A program made the position numbers and the translations under genes. 64,000 bases of DNA from Zobellia amurskyensis (GTDB lineage: Bacteria > Bacteroidota > Bacteroidia > Flavobacteriales > Flavobacteriaceae): positions 1 through 64,000 of the forward strand of contig NZ_RCNR01000011.1 of assembly GCF_009725985.1 (NCBI RefSeq), in the 5' to 3' direction. Positions 27,097-35,578 of the stretch are shown one piece after another. The notes beneath the pieces were generated by a model, which searched no databases, was not told where the DNA came from, and saw only the letters and a program-made list of their open reading frames with translations. The stretch's first letter is position 1; every line of letters starts with the position of its first letter.

Positions 27097-28977
27097 ATGA
27101 AAAATCTTTTCTCAAACTTTAAAGGAGACTTATTCGGAGGAATAACAGCAGGTATTGTTGCCCTTCCCTTAGCATTAGCCTTTGGTGTTAGCTCAGGCCT
27201 TGGGCCTAGCGCTGGTCTCTACGGAGCCATATTCATCAGTTTTTTTGCTGCTCTGTTTGGTGGTACTAACACGCAAATTTCTGGTCCTACGGCACCAATG
27301 ACAGCGGTAAGTATGGTTGTTATAGCCGGTATCATTGCTATAAATGACGGTAGTCTTGAAAAGGCGTTACCTGCTATTTTAGTTGTATTCTTATTGGCCG
27401 GTCTTATGCAGGTTGGTCTTGGGCTTCTAGGTATAGGTAAATACATTCGCTACATTCCATATCCGGTAGTTTCTGGTTTTATGACCGCCATCGGTGTTAT
27501 TATTTTGGTTACGCAAATACTGCCTGCAATTGGGTATTACCCTAAAGAGGATGAGGCGTATGTAGAACAGTACAAACCAATGGCCGAAGAAATTATCTTA
27601 GACAATATTCTCAAGGAAGAAGCCGGAGAAGGCATCCTAGTTTTAGAAAATTTTGAAGAAACTATTAAACGTGCCGAGACTATAACGGAAGCTGATATGC
27701 TAAAAGAAGCGCAGACTTTGGCAAAATCGGAAGCTTCAGGTGTACTGGGAGCCTTAAAAATAATGCCAAGAGCTTTACAGAATATCAATTGGCTGGAACT
27801 TATTCTAGCCCTATCCACCATTGTAATCATTTACGGTTTCAAGAAAATTACAACGGCCATACCAAGTGCACTCGTTGCTTTAATTGTCGTTTCGGGAGTA
27901 GCTTATGGTTTTGGGTTAAATTATAGACCTATTGAAGAAATTCCAAGTGGTTTCCCAGTACCTAATCTCGGAATATTCACCAGCTTTGAACTCAGTTCTA
28001 TAACACCTTACATTTTTACCGCATTAACGTTGGCGTTATTAGGTGCTATAGATTCGCTATTGACATCTGTGGTTGCAGACAACATGACAAAGACGAAACA
28101 TCAGCCTAACAAAGAATTGGTAGGCCAAGGAATTGGAAACAGTATTGCCGCAATTTTTGGTGGTATACCAGGAGCAGGTGCTACTATCCGTACTGTTGTA
28201 AACATTAATGCTGGTGGTAAAACTAAGTTATCCGGTATGGTAGCGGGTGTTTTACTTTTAGTTGTCCTTCTAGCTCTAGGACCTGTTGCTTCTCAGATTC
28301 CGGCCGCAGTACTTGCTGGTATTTTGGTTACCGTAGGTATTGGTGTCATGGATTACAAAGGACTAAAAGCTATACCTAGTTTACCTAAGGATATGAGCTT
28401 TGGCCCAATAAAATTCAGTTCAGAAGTGGTAATAATGCTCGTTGTACTTGTTCTTTCTTCCGTATGGAATTTGGTTTATGCAGTAGGTGTAGGTCTTGTT
28501 ATTGCTTCTTTAATGTTCATGAAGAAGATGGGTGACCTTACTGCGGAAAGATCGGATGTAAAATCTTTGGAAAAAGAAGAAGGCTGGACAGATGAGGCAA
28601 GTTTTCCAAAAAACTTAAAAGAAACGGTTTTTATCAAACATCTTAAAGGACCTTTATTTTTTGGTTCTACTAGTGAATTCCAAGTATTGGCCGATCAAAT
28701 ACCAAGAACGGCATCAACGGTTATTATTAGAATGGACCGTATGCAGTATATGGACCAATCTGGTCTTTACACTTTAGAAGATGTACTTATAGATTTACAC
28801 AATTCTAATATTGAAGTCTTGTTTGTAGACGTGCTTAAACAACCACGTTATATGATGGAACGTGTAGATCTCATTCCAGATTTAATTCCAACAGAGCATA
28901 TTTTTGACACCTTTAATGAGTGCTTACAGTACTTGGAGAAGAAGACAGCAGAGCGCAAAACAGAAGCGTCTGCGTAG
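27097..28977 (+). CDS. SulP-family anion transporter with STAS domain (second copy)
   Basis: Inner-membrane carrier of 626 residues. The membrane domain has the SulP signatures (GLGPSAGLYGAI and NKELVGQGIGNSIAAIFGGIPGAG, outlined), and a C-terminal STAS domain runs from about 505 to 610 with RMDRMQYMDQSGLYTLED. An acidic, helix-forming insertion of about 85 residues (about 149-232) separates two membrane blocks and is absent from the first SulP protein in this window. The two copies differ strongly, so they probably have different substrates or affinities. Carbonic anhydrase next door points to bicarbonate, although sulfate cannot be excluded. Confidence 0.87.
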   Translation: MKNLFSNFKGDLFGGITAGIVALPLALAFGVSSGLGPSAGLYGAIFISFFAALFGGTNTQISGPTAPMTAVSMVVIAGIIAINDGSLEKALPAILVVFLLAGLMQVGLGLLGIGKYIRYIPYPVVSGFMTAIGVIILVTQILPAIGYYPKEDEAYVEQYKPMAEEIILDNILKEEAGEGILVLENFEETIKRAETITEADMLKEAQTLAKSEASGVLGALKIMPRALQNINWLELILALSTIVIIYGFKKITTAIPSALVALIVVSGVAYGFGLNYRPIEEIPSGFPVPNLGIFTSFELSSITPYIFTALTLALLGAIDSLLTSVVADNMTKTKHQPNKELVGQGIGNSIAAIFGGIPGAGATIRTVVNINAGGKTKLSGMVAGVLLLVVLLALGPVASQIPAAVLAGILVTVGIGVMDYKGLKAIPSLPKDMSFGPIKFSSEVVIMLVVLVLSSVWNLVYAVGVGLVIASLMFMKKMGDLTAERSDVKSLEKEEGWTDEASFPKNLKETVFIKHLKGPLFFGSTSEFQVLADQIPRTASTVIIRMDRMQYMDQSGLYTLEDVLIDLHNSNIEVLFVDVLKQPRYMMERVDLIPDLIPTEHIFDTFNECLQYLEKKTAERKTEASA

Positions 28978-29011
28978 AATTTAGCTCAATTTATGATGAA
29001 TTATGTATTCG

Positions 29012-29047
29012 GTAATGCCACAAATGTCTAAATTTGTGGCATTAGCC
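29012..29047 (+). other. Long hairpin directly before pheS with an embedded promoter-like box
   Basis: A 13-bp perfect inverted repeat (TAATGCCACAAAT at about 29013-29025, ATTTGTGGCATTA at 29031-29043) encloses a very short loop and can be extended by three more pairs after a one-base bulge. It ends about 11 bases before the pheS ATG at 29055. No T run follows on the plus strand, so it is not a standard terminator. The right half contains TAAATTTG (29029-29036), a perfect -7 match but without a -33 box at the right distance. It could be a cis-acting RNA element of pheS, an operator or a weak terminator. Confidence 0.6.
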
Positions 29048-29054
29048 GAACATC

Positions 29055-30074
29055 ATGATCGATACCATAAAAAAGCACATTAAAGAGGTAGAAAAGTTTA
29101 CCGCTACCACCAAGGAAGAACTCGAAAGTTTTCGAATTAAATACCTAGGTAAAAAGGGTCTTTTGAACGATTTCTTTGCTGAGTTCAAAAATGTTCCCAA
29201 TGAGCAGAAAAAGGAATTCGGCCAAACTATAAATCAGCTAAAACAAGCAGCAAACGACAAGCTGAATACCTTACGGGATGCCCTTGAGAGCAAAACCGAA
29301 GAAAAAGGTATTTACGGTGACCTAACGCGACCAGGCGAACCCATAGAATTTGGTGCGCGACACCCTATCTCTATTGTCAAAAATCAAATTATAGAAATTT
29401 TTTCCAGAATAGGTTTTAATGTATCCGAAGGTCCGGAAATTGAAGACGATTGGCACAACTTTACTGCCCTGAACCTACCTGAGTACCATCCTGCCAGAGA
29501 CATGCAGGACACTTTCTTTGTTCAAACTGATCCGGATATTCTATTGCGTACACATACCTCATCGGTACAAGTCCGTTATATGGAAAACAATAAGCCACCT
29601 ATACGTACTATTTCCCCAGGAAGAGTATACCGTAACGAGGCCATTTCGGCACGTTCACATTGCTTTTTTCACCAAGTAGAAGGTTTGTATATTGATAAAG
29701 ACGTTTCGTTTGCAGATTTAAAACAAACGCTCCAATTTTTTACTACAGAACTTTTTGGCAAATCTAAGATTCGCTTACGCCCTTCTTACTTCCCTTTTAC
29801 CGAGCCAAGTGCCGAGGTAGATGTATATTGGGGTCTTGAGACAGAAACCGATTATAAAATGACAAAAGGTACCGGATGGCTAGAGATTATGGGCTGCGGT
29901 ATGGTTGATCCAAATGTACTGGACAATTGTGGTATTGATTCTAAAGAATACTCTGGTTTCGCTTTTGGTATGGGTATTGACAGAATTGCCCTGTTACTTC
30001 ACCAAATCTCAGATATTCGCCTATTGAGTGAAAACGATGTACGATTCTTAGAGCAATTCAAAAGTGCCTTATAA
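29055..30074 (+). CDS. pheS: Phenylalanine-tRNA ligase alpha subunit
   Basis: Cytoplasmic class II aminoacyl-tRNA synthetase subunit that activates phenylalanine and works as an alpha2-beta2 tetramer with PheT. The 339-residue product has the N-terminal coiled-coil arm (about 1-85, tRNA binding), motif 2 (RVYRNEAISARSHCFFHQVEG, shown in part at about 193-210) and motif 3 (FGMGIDRIALLLHQI, about 309-323). No pheT is next to it; separated pheS and pheT genes are usual in flavobacteria. The ATG at 29055 fits the family length. It is preceded by a striking hairpin. Confidence 0.97.
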   Translation: MIDTIKKHIKEVEKFTATTKEELESFRIKYLGKKGLLNDFFAEFKNVPNEQKKEFGQTINQLKQAANDKLNTLRDALESKTEEKGIYGDLTRPGEPIEFGARHPISIVKNQIIEIFSRIGFNVSEGPEIEDDWHNFTALNLPEYHPARDMQDTFFVQTDPDILLRTHTSSVQVRYMENNKPPIRTISPGRVYRNEAISARSHCFFHQVEGLYIDKDVSFADLKQTLQFFTTELFGKSKIRLRPSYFPFTEPSAEVDVYWGLETETDYKMTKGTGWLEIMGCGMVDPNVLDNCGIDSKEYSGFAFGMGIDRIALLLHQISDIRLLSENDVRFLEQFKSAL

Positions 30075-30083
30075 TTCAGTTCG

Positions 30084-30478
30084 GTGAAAAAAGATATTGA
30101 AATACCAGTTGCCAAAGACGTTCACGTTGCGATTATTAGAGAATGGAACGAGGAATTCTTGGGCAAAGATTGGAATGCCTATATCATTAACGATCGTGCA
30201 ACCCCTATTGAAATGACCATGGTAGTATCCAAAGGATATGATGGCGACCGCAAAACATCAACTATGCGACACGGTATTGGCATTGTTGATTCCAAGTCAT
30301 TTCAAAAAATGAAGTTGTACAAGAAGATGTATTAGCCCTAAACAACGAGTTTTTTGTCACATTTTATGCAGACAATAAATTATATGAGAAACGGTTTGTT
30401 TTTAAAAAAAACACGGTCACAGAAAGTAACCTTGTCACCATTCCTCTTATTGAAAAAGATGGGATTTTTGCTTCATAA
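30084..30478 (+). pseudogene. Small conserved-type gene interrupted by a -1 frameshift in an A run
   Basis: The first frame starts at GTG 30084 and stops at 30335 after 83 codons. The -1 frame continues without a stop from the A6 run at 30304-30309 to TAA at 30476-30478, and it encodes a plausible protein end (ALNNEFFVTFYADNKLYEKR, then FVFKKNTVTES...GIFAS). One extra A in the run would join both parts into a 131-residue protein. I recall 130-residue flavobacterial proteins of this layout downstream of pheS, which would support the restored reading, but I could not search. Causes could be a true mutation, an assembly or sequencing error, or slippage. Function unknown. The gene is 9 bp after pheS and was probably co-transcribed. 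Confidence 0.7.
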
Positions 30479-30669
30479 GTTATAAGTACATTTATCTTCA
30501 AGCCTTGAATTTTATACCTTTTACAACTTTTTATTTGTAAAAAGGGTTACCTCTCAAAACTTTAATCAGTCAAAAATCATACGTATATCACTAATTATCA
30601 AGTGATTACCGCATAGCTTTGCAAAACTATAAAGGTTTTATAATTTTAACAAAATTTAAGTTCTCTTAG

Positions 30670-30700
30670 TTTGCAAGTTACCGAACTAACCATATCTTTG
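30670..30700 (+). promoter_or_regulatory. Consensus Bacteroidota promoter of the GbsR/MarR-type regulator gene
   Basis: TTTG at 30670-30673 is separated by exactly 19 bp from TATCTTTG at 30693-30700, a full match to the TTTG-N19-TAnnTTTG consensus. The ATG of the regulator gene at 30720 lies 19 bp further on. The spacer holds GTTACCGAAC (30677-30686), whose last part TACCGAAC recurs before the adaptor gene at 31227-31234, so this promoter may be autoregulated. Confidence 0.75.
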
Positions 30701-30719
30701 CATCCTCAATTTGCGAATT

Positions 30720-31199
30720 ATGGAAAAAGAAGAGAATAAACAAAGGTTAATAGAGGAGCTAGGAGTGCACTTTGAAGCCGAATATAACTTACCTCCATTA
30801 GCTGCAAGAATATTTGGAAATCTTGTTGTGACCGAAGAGGTTGGACTTACGTTTGACGATTGTCTGACAAAAAGAGGTGCCAGTAAAAGTTCAATTTCAA
30901 CATCGCTCAATTTGTTGCTTCAGTTAGGTATCATTACCTATTTTACTAAATCTGGAGACAGAAGAAGATATTTTAAAATTTCAGACAAAAGTACTTTCTT
31001 CATTAAGAAGTTAGAACAAGCGCTTAAGAAAGCAGCAAAAGAATCTAAAATGATTCAAACTGTAGCCAGTTATGATCAACAGTACAATCCTGAAAAATAT
31101 ACAGCTAATAAGCCAAAAATAGAAGCGTATCTAAACTGTTTAAAGCAAAACGAAAAAACATATCAAGAAACTATTGAAAAATTGACAAAGCTTCTCTAA
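30720..31199 (+). CDS. GbsR/MarR-type transcriptional regulator
   Basis: DNA-binding winged helix-turn-helix protein of 159 residues similar to GbsR. The motif PPLAARIFGNLVVTEEVGLTFDD (about 24-46, in outline) leads into the helix-turn-helix (KRGASKSSISTSLNLLLQLGII, about 50-71) and the wing (FTKSGDRRRYFKIS). The C-terminal part is a coiled dimerisation helix. The ATG at 30720 is chosen because the consensus promoter ends 19 bp upstream; an earlier TTG would lie at the predicted transcript start. It sits 102 bp before the efflux genes and probably controls them and itself. Confidence 0.85.
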   Translation: MEKEENKQRLIEELGVHFEAEYNLPPLAARIFGNLVVTEEVGLTFDDCLTKRGASKSSISTSLNLLLQLGIITYFTKSGDRRRYFKISDKSTFFIKKLEQALKKAAKESKMIQTVASYDQQYNPEKYTANKPKIEAYLNCLKQNEKTYQETIEKLTKLL

Positions 31200-31216
31200 A
31201 AAAATTTAAACAACAA

Positions 31217-31234
31217 GTTCGCTTTATACCGAAC
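31217..31234 (+). promoter_or_regulatory. Candidate operator before the efflux adaptor gene
   Basis: GTTCG (31217-31221) and CGAAC (31230-31234) form a short inverted repeat 8 bp apart, and TACCGAAC (31227-31234) repeats the 8 bases found inside the promoter spacer of the regulator gene (30679-30686). Two copies at the two plausible control points of the operon fit a binding site for the local GbsR-like regulator. This is inference from sequence only. Confidence 0.35.
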
Positions 31235-31301
31235 ATTCTGAATTAACAAAACCTTAACAGGCTCGAATAAATAATTTAATACAAGTAAATATCCATCTAA
31301 A

Positions 31302-32387
31302 ATGAAAAAGTTATCAATCATAGGAGTATTAAGTGCAGGACTTCTTTTAAGTTCCTGTTTTGGAACAACCCCAACAGCACCTGCGGCAGGGGCAACACCT
31401 CCTCCTCCAAGTTTAAAAGTAAGTGAGTTAAAAAAACAAGACCTTACTGTATACAACGAATTTTCTACTACACTTGAAGGTAAACAGAATGTAGAAATCT
31501 GGCCTAAAGTTGCCGGTTTTGTGCAAGAAGTATATGTTGAAGAAGGTCAGAAAATTAAAAAAGGGCAACCTCTTTTCAAATTAGAAACCCAAACCTTAAA
31601 CCAAGATGCCAATGCCGCCAAAGCTTCTGTAAACGTGGCGCAGGTAGAAGTAGACAAACTTAAACCACTGGTAGAAAAGGGTATAATTAGCGAAGTTCAG
31701 CTAGAGACTGCCAAAGCACAGCTTGCTCAGGCTCAAGCTAATTACCAAAGTGTTGCTTCAAATATTGGTTACTCACGTATCACTAGCCCTGTTGATGGTT
31801 ATATAGGTGAAATTCCTTTTAAAATAGGTGCCTTGGTAAGTTCTGCTATGGGGCAACCATTAACTACTGTATCTGATGTTAGCGAGGTTCGTGCCTATTT
31901 TTCAATGAATGAAAAAGAATTATTGAAACTAAAAGAATCCATGCCAAAAAACGACAAAAATACTTTGGATATGGAAAAAGCTCCAAAGGTTTCACTAATT
32001 ATGATCAATGGTGAGGAATATGCTGAAAAAGGTAAGATTGCAATGATCAATACCATTATTAATAGTACAACAGGAAGTGTAACTGCAAGAGCTGATTTTG
32101 ATAACAAGAACAACTTGTTAAGCAGCGGTAGTACAGGAAAAATAAAAATTCCAACAGTATATACCGGCGCATACGAAATACCGCAAACAGCAACTGTTGA
32201 CCTTCAAGGTAAGAAATTGGTTTACGTGGTTAAAGATGATAATACGGTTACTACCATGCCACTAGATATCATTACTACTACCCAAAATGGCTTTATCGTT
32301 GAGAAAGGGTTTGAAGAAGGGACTACTATAGTTCTGGAAGGGGTCTCTAAATTAAAAGACGGAATGGCCATCAGTCCGGTTAAATAA
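31302..32387 (+). CDS. RND efflux periplasmic adaptor (membrane fusion lipoprotein)
   Basis: Periplasmic adaptor that joins an RND pump to an outer-membrane channel. The 361-residue protein has a lipoprotein signal peptide with predicted lipidated Cys19 (LLLSSC), a Pro/Ala-rich linker, the lipoyl half-motifs around a coiled-coil hairpin (KVAGFVQEVYVEEGQKIKKG at about 67-86, then the hairpin to about 165 and SRITSPVDGYIGE), and beta-barrel and membrane-proximal domains. It belongs to the HlyD/AcrA family. The pump gene follows 37 bp downstream. Confidence 0.93.
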   Translation: MKKLSIIGVLSAGLLLSSCFGTTPTAPAAGATPPPPSLKVSELKKQDLTVYNEFSTTLEGKQNVEIWPKVAGFVQEVYVEEGQKIKKGQPLFKLETQTLNQDANAAKASVNVAQVEVDKLKPLVEKGIISEVQLETAKAQLAQAQANYQSVASNIGYSRITSPVDGYIGEIPFKIGALVSSAMGQPLTTVSDVSEVRAYFSMNEKELLKLKESMPKNDKNTLDMEKAPKVSLIMINGEEYAEKGKIAMINTIINSTTGSVTARADFDNKNNLLSSGSTGKIKIPTVYTGAYEIPQTATVDLQGKKLVYVVKDDNTVTTMPLDIITTTQNGFIVEKGFEEGTTIVLEGVSKLKDGMAISPVK

Positions 32388-32424
32388 GCATCCGCCAATT
32401 ATCATAACATATAAATAAAGAACA

Positions 32425-35400
32425 ATGTTTCAAAAATTTATAGATCGTCCCGTACTATCTACGGTGATATCGATCATCATAGTTATTCTAGGTGTTTTGG
32501 GTTTGACGACCTTACCTATTGAGGAATACCCTGAAATAGCACCACCAACCGTTCAAGTAACAAGTACCTACACAGGTGCGAATGCTGAAACGGTGCTAAA
32601 AAGTGTTGTTGTTCCATTAGAGGAGCAGATAAATGGTGTTGAAGACATGTTATACATGACTTCTAACGCAAGTAATGACGGTGCTGCAACCATTAATGTA
32701 TTTTTTAAATTAGGTACTGACCCTGATATTGCTGCGGTTAACGTTCAGAACAGGGTTGCCCGAGCAAATAGTGTTCTACCACAAGCAGTTGTACAGACCG
32801 GTGTTATTACCCAAAAATCTCAAACTAGTGCATTGTTATTCTTCTCTCTATTCTCGGATAACGATGAATATGATGCCACTTTCGTAGAGAACTACGCCAG
32901 AATTAACATCGTACCTAAATTACAACGTATAGAAGGTGTTGGTAACGTTACCGTTTTTGGCTCTAAGGATTACTCCATGCGTATATGGTTAAATCCCGAA
33001 AAGATGGCTGCGTATAAACTTATGCCATCAGACATACAAAATGCGCTTAGAGAACAAAACCTTGAAGCAGCAACAGGTAAAATTGGTGAAAATGCCGATG
33101 GTGTTTATGAATATGTATTAAAGTATAAAGGTCGTCTTTCTAATGAAGCTGAATATGAAAATATCATCATTAGAGCGCAGGAAAATGGTCAGTTTTTAAG
33201 ACTTAAAGATGTTGCTGAAATTGAATTAGGTGCTTTTAACTATGGTACCAAGAACGAAGGTATGGGTAAACCTGGTACCGCTGTTGGTATTTTTCAAACT
33301 TCAGGATCTAATGCAAATGCTATTATTGATGAGATTCAGACTATACTAGATGAAAGTAGTCAAGATTTCCCTAAAGGACTGGATTATGTAATTCCTTATA
33401 ACACTAAAGATTTCTTAAGTGCATCTATAGAACATGTTGTACAAACCTTAATAGAAGCCTTTTTATTGGTTTTCTTAGTGGTTTTCATATTCCTACAGGA
33501 TTTTAGATCTACGTTAATACCCGCTATTGCCGTTCCAGTGGCAATTATTGGTACGTTCTTCTTTTTATCGCTCTTTGGGTTTTCCATTAACATGTTGACT
33601 TTGTTCGCTATGATTCTGGCCATTGGTATTGTGGTGGATGATGCCATTGTGGTGGTCGAGGCGGTGCACGCCAAAATGGAGGAAGGTGCCACCAATGCCA
33701 AACTAGCTACCAAATCTGCAATGACCGAGATTTCAGGTGCCATTATCTCTATTACTTTGGTAATGTCCGCTGTATTTATCCCGGTATCGTTCATTAGTGG
33801 GTCATCAGGGGTGTTCTACCAACAGTTCGGTATAACATTGGCTATTGCCATTCTTATCTCCGCGGTAAACGCTTTAACATTGAGTCCGGCCTTGGCTGCA
33901 CTTTTATTGAAGCCCCATGATACATCCGAAGAAAAGAAAAAAGGATTTTCAAAACGTTTCTTTTCAGCCTTTAATACTGGGTTTAATGCAATGACCGACA
34001 AATATGTTGGCTCAGTAAAATTCATTATCAAAAGAAAATGGGTAACAGGATTATCTCTTGTAGTGTTTGGAGTTATAGCGTACATGTTATTTCAATCAAC
34101 ACCAACTGGTTTTATACCAAATGAAGATAAGGCAATTGTATTTGCCGATGTCACCATGCCTCCTGGCACTACTTTAGAGCAAACGCAAAAAACCGTTAAA
34201 AAACTAGATTCAATTTATGCTTCAATGGACATCATTAAAGCTAGAATGAACATTACAGGATTTAGTATTTTGAATAGTGTAAACGGTGGTTCTTATGGCT
34301 TCTCAGTACTTCGTCTTAAAGATTGGGGCGAACGAGAAGGCGATGCAGAATCCGTTAAAGCCGTGGTAGGAAGCCTGTTCGCAAAAACAGCTGGCCTAAA
34401 AGATGCTAAAGTATTCTTCTTTACTCCACCAAGTGTGCGTGGTTTTGGTAACTCAACCGGTTTTGAAATGAACCTACAGAGTAAAGATGCAGATGATTGG
34501 CAGACCGTAAACAAAGTAACCAATGAATTCTTGGCTGCAATTAACGCAAGACCAGAAGTGCAATATGCCATTACAAATTTTAATGCCAATTTCCCTCAGT
34601 ATGAGTTAGAAGTTGATATTGAGAAAACTAAAATGGCCGGTCTAGCGGTAACAGATGTGTTTAGCGCCATGCAAGGATATTATGGTGGATTGTATACGAC
34701 CGACTTTAACAAGTTTGGTAAGCAGTATCGTGTAATGATTCAAGCAAAACCAGAAGATAGAGCAGATGAAAACTCATTGAACCACATTTTCGTAACGAAT
34801 GCAAGTGGTGAGTCGGTTGCGGTATCTCAATTTGTATCGTTAAAGAAAATTTACGGTCCTGAAGTGGTAAGTAGATTTAACCTGTTAAGTTCTGTAAAAA
34901 TTAACGGAGCTATGAACCCTGGTTATTCTACAGGTGATGCCATAAAAGCAATTGAAGAGGTTACCGCACAGGTATTGCCTAACAATTACACTTACGAGTA
35001 TTCAGGGCTTACAAAAGAAGAGAATAGCGCAGGTAGCCAAACCATTATCATTTTTATATTGAGTTTGGTATTTGTGTACTTCTTATTAAGTGCTCAGTAT
35101 GAATCGTATATTTTGCCATTTTCAATTCTACTATCGCTACCCGTTGGTATTGCAGGAGCAATTGGTTTTGTGAGCATGGCGGGTCTTGAAAACAATATCT
35201 ATTTTCAGATTGCATTGATCATGCTTATTGGTCTACTTTCTAAAAATGCCATTCTTATTGTAGAGTTTGCATTGCAGCGAAGAAAACATGGTATGTCTAT
35301 AATTGAATCTGCCATTGACGGTGCCAAAGCGAGACTTAGACCCATTTTAATGACCTCATTTGCCTTTATCCTTGGTTTAATGCCATTGGCATTGTCATCA

Positions 35401-35571
35401 GGTATTGGTGCCGTAGGTAACCGTTCTATTGGTATGAGTGCAGTTGGAGGTATGTTAATAGGTACCATATTCGGTGTGTTTGTTATACCGGCCCTATACG
35501 TCATTTTCCAAACCATGCAAGAGCGTATAACCGGTGCGCCGCAAGAAACTATTGAAGAATCAAAGAACTAG
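32425..35571 (+). CDS. RND multidrug efflux pump (HAE1 family)
   Basis: Inner-membrane proton-driven pump of 1048 residues, the AcrB-like component. Features are the N-terminal FIDRPVLSTVISIIIVILG helix, two large periplasmic loops (about 35-330 and 555-865), and twelve transmembrane helices. Helix 4 carries the proton-relay residues in the segment ILAIGIVVDDAIVVVEAVHA (Asp-Asp pair, about 403-405), typical for HAE1. The C-terminal SKNAILIVEFALQ segment is also conserved. Drug or solvent specificity is not predictable. It lies between the adaptor and outer-membrane channel genes. Confidence 0.95.
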   Translation: MFQKFIDRPVLSTVISIIIVILGVLGLTTLPIEEYPEIAPPTVQVTSTYTGANAETVLKSVVVPLEEQINGVEDMLYMTSNASNDGAATINVFFKLGTDPDIAAVNVQNRVARANSVLPQAVVQTGVITQKSQTSALLFFSLFSDNDEYDATFVENYARINIVPKLQRIEGVGNVTVFGSKDYSMRIWLNPEKMAAYKLMPSDIQNALREQNLEAATGKIGENADGVYEYVLKYKGRLSNEAEYENIIIRAQENGQFLRLKDVAEIELGAFNYGTKNEGMGKPGTAVGIFQTSGSNANAIIDEIQTILDESSQDFPKGLDYVIPYNTKDFLSASIEHVVQTLIEAFLLVFLVVFIFLQDFRSTLIPAIAVPVAIIGTFFFLSLFGFSINMLTLFAMILAIGIVVDDAIVVVEAVHAKMEEGATNAKLATKSAMTEISGAIISITLVMSAVFIPVSFISGSSGVFYQQFGITLAIAILISAVNALTLSPALAALLLKPHDTSEEKKKGFSKRFFSAFNTGFNAMTDKYVGSVKFIIKRKWVTGLSLVVFGVIAYMLFQSTPTGFIPNEDKAIVFADVTMPPGTTLEQTQKTVKKLDSIYASMDIIKARMNITGFSILNSVNGGSYGFSVLRLKDWGEREGDAESVKAVVGSLFAKTAGLKDAKVFFFTPPSVRGFGNSTGFEMNLQSKDADDWQTVNKVTNEFLAAINARPEVQYAITNFNANFPQYELEVDIEKTKMAGLAVTDVFSAMQGYYGGLYTTDFNKFGKQYRVMIQAKPEDRADENSLNHIFVTNASGESVAVSQFVSLKKIYGPEVVSRFNLLSSVKINGAMNPGYSTGDAIKAIEEVTAQVLPNNYTYEYSGLTKEENSAGSQTIIIFILSLVFVYFLLSAQYESYILPFSILLSLPVGIAGAIGFVSMAGLENNIYFQIALIMLIGLLSKNAILIVEFALQRRKHGMSIIESAIDGAKARLRPILMTSFAFILGLMPLALSSGIGAVGNRSIGMSAVGGMLIGTIFGVFVIPALYVIFQTMQERITGAPQETIEESKN

Positions 35572-35578
35572 AGAAATC

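Noticed and set aside
29012..29047. Terminator for the second SulP gene
   Set aside because: No T run follows on the plus strand and the hairpin lies tight against pheS, so a plain terminator is less likely, though not excluded.
30303..30311. Programmed -1 ribosomal frameshift site
   Set aside because: The codons CAA-AAA-ATG do not form an X-XXY-YYZ heptamer and no downstream stem or pseudoknot is obvious, so programming is not claimed, only the frameshift itself.
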